Below, piece after piece: positions 63,055-64,000 of a stretch of 64,000 bases of DNA. The notes beneath the pieces were generated by a model that had not been told where the DNA came from, searched no databases, and saw only the letters and a list, made by a program, of their open reading frames with translations. The position numbers and the translations under genes are program-made. Every line of letters begins with the position of its first letter. Position 1 is the first letter of the stretch. This DNA comes from JAGPDB01 sp046331265 (GTDB lineage: Bacteria > Actinomycetota > Acidimicrobiia > IMCC26256 > JAGPDB01), in the NCBI GenBank assembly GCA_046331265.1, contig JAXLRE010000004.1, positions 1 through 64,000 on the forward strand. Direction: 5' to 3'.

Positions 63055-64000
63055 TACCTATCAACTTCTCCCATGATTGGATCAACACTAGAAATAACTG
63101 CAACGGCGTCAGCAAAGTATCGGTTCTTCATCATTGGCACCATTGACTGAAGATTGTAAAAACTTGGACCACGAACATGCATACGCAGTGGTTTCGATTC
63201 ACCGTCGGCAACAAGATAGCAACCAATTTCTCCACGAGGTGATTCAACAGCAACATATGTCTCACCTGCAGGAACCTTAAAACCTTCTGTAAATAATTTG
63301 AAGTGGTGAATCAATGCCTCCATTGACTCATCAATTCGGGATCGAGGTGGTGGTGTAACTTTTTTATCTTGAACTCTGTAATCACCTTTTGGCATTTGCT
63401 CTACACATTGGCGAACTATTTTTATTGATTCAAGAATTTCGTATAAACGTATTCGGTATCGATCGAAAACATCACCGTTTGGTGTTGTTATCACATCAAA
63501 ATCAACTTGATCGTACGCCAGATAAGGTTGTTCTTTTCTTAAGTCCCATGCATAACCTGTAGACCTTAAGATTGGACCAGTCGCACTTAAAGCAATTGCT
63601 TGATCTGATGATATGACACCTACGCCTATCATTCTCTCTTTAAAAATAGGATTGTCAGTTAATAAATTGTTGTATTGAATAACACCTTTTTCAACAATGT
63701 CACAGATTTCTAAAACATCTTTTTTCCAACCGTCGTGCAGATCAGCTGCGATTCCTCCGACACGAATAAAGTTATGGTTCATTCGAAGACCAGTAATTTT
63801 TTCTAGTAATCGAAGTACTTCTTCTCTTTCTCTCCAACCATAAATCATCATTGATACGGCACCGATGTCCATACCATTTGTTGCTTGGAACAAAAGATGA
63901 GATGAAATTCGATTTAGTTCAACAAGCATCATTCGAGCCCATGTAGCACGTGTTGGAACTTCAATGCCTAATAGGTTTTCTACAGCTAAAGAAAAAACTA
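63054..64000 (-). CDS. nuoD: NADH-quinone oxidoreductase subunit D, second operon (partial, 5' end outside window)
   Basis: The frame is open across the right edge, beyond the Met at 63932: upstream codons read FSLAVENLLGIEVPTRATWARMMLVELNRISSHL, the conserved NuoD block. Contains SPRGEIGCYLVADGESKPLRMHVRGPSFYNLQ and ends GEVDR. The N-terminus and probably nuoC, B and A lie beyond the window. Only about 315 codons are seen. Confidence 0.96.
   Translation of the reverse strand, partial: VFSLAVENLLGIEVPTRATWARMMLVELNRISSHLLFQATNGMDIGAVSMMIYGWREREEVLRLLEKITGLRMNHNFIRVGGIAADLHDGWKKDVLEICDIVEKGVIQYNNLLTDNPIFKERMIGVGVISSDQAIALSATGPILRSTGYAWDLRKEQPYLAYDQVDFDVITTPNGDVFDRYRIRLYEILESIKIVRQCVEQMPKGDYRVQDKKVTPPPRSRIDESMEALIHHFKLFTEGFKVPAGETYVAVESPRGEIGCYLVADGESKPLRMHVRGPSFYNLQSMVPMMKNRYFADAVAVISSVDPIMGEVDR

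Noticed and set aside
1..64000. CRISPR array, insertion sequence, prophage or origin of replication
   Set aside because: No regularly spaced repeats, transposase, integrase or phage structural genes; no DnaA-box cluster was noticed.

Overview
The window looks like a piece of a chromosome from a low-GC, probably streamlined member of the Actinomycetota; a marine Acidimicrobiia/Actinomarina-type organism fits best, but this is inferred from gene content and AT-rich composition, not from a database match. Signs of a monoderm actinobacterial host are an LPSTG-anchored surface protein, a NusG with a long acidic N-terminal extension, DUF4349 and DUF3558-like proteins, and the order tRNA-Thr, tRNA-Met, (insertions), tRNA-Trp, secE, nusG, rplK, rplA, rplJ, rplL, rpoB, rpoC, all on the minus strand. 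Coding density is very high, with many 1-11 base overlaps.

Layout. 1-2200: start of a possible AbiEi-like gene, then rpsL-rpsG without fusA or tuf behind it, a membrane protein, and a GC-richer remnant of a short-chain dehydrogenase gene. 2300-7000: dps, an ECF sigma factor with a membrane partner, two genes of uncertain function and an LPXTG surface protein. 7100-18000: rpoC, rpoB, rplL, rplJ, rplA, rplK with terminators, an L10 leader and a small secreted protein inserted between rplJ and rplA. 18000-27200: an orphan receiver protein, a Crp/Fnr regulator, a strange LigD-like protein with a coiled-coil tail, thiamine pyrophosphokinase, nusG, secE and a 1270-residue unknown protein. 27200-36200: TMEM175-like channel, four tRNAs (Trp, Met, Thr, Tyr), DUF4349 protein, PhoD phosphatase, a RBBP9-like hydrolase, DM13 protein, YajQ, two lipoproteins, a MidA/NDUFAF7 methyltransferase and a YciI protein. 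36274-37602: a protein with a Fic-like motif.

37599-64000 is dominated by two different complex I operons, both on the minus strand. The first (nuoABCDHIJKLMN, complete) lacks the NADH-dehydrogenase module nuoEFG; the second (from a truncated nuoD through nuoEFGHIJKLMN) has it. Between them, on the plus strand, sit a 620-residue unknown protein and a patatin-like phospholipase. The two operons would give the cell one NADH-oxidising complex and one that probably takes electrons from another donor such as ferredoxin (inference).

The items most worth following up are the paired complex I operons with a nearby MidA homologue, the LigD-like fusion protein that has lost its phosphoesterase residues, the Fic-like protein, the 1270-residue and 620-residue orphans, and a near-consensus CRP-type palindrome close to a Crp/Fnr gene. 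No CRISPR array, insertion sequence or prophage was seen.
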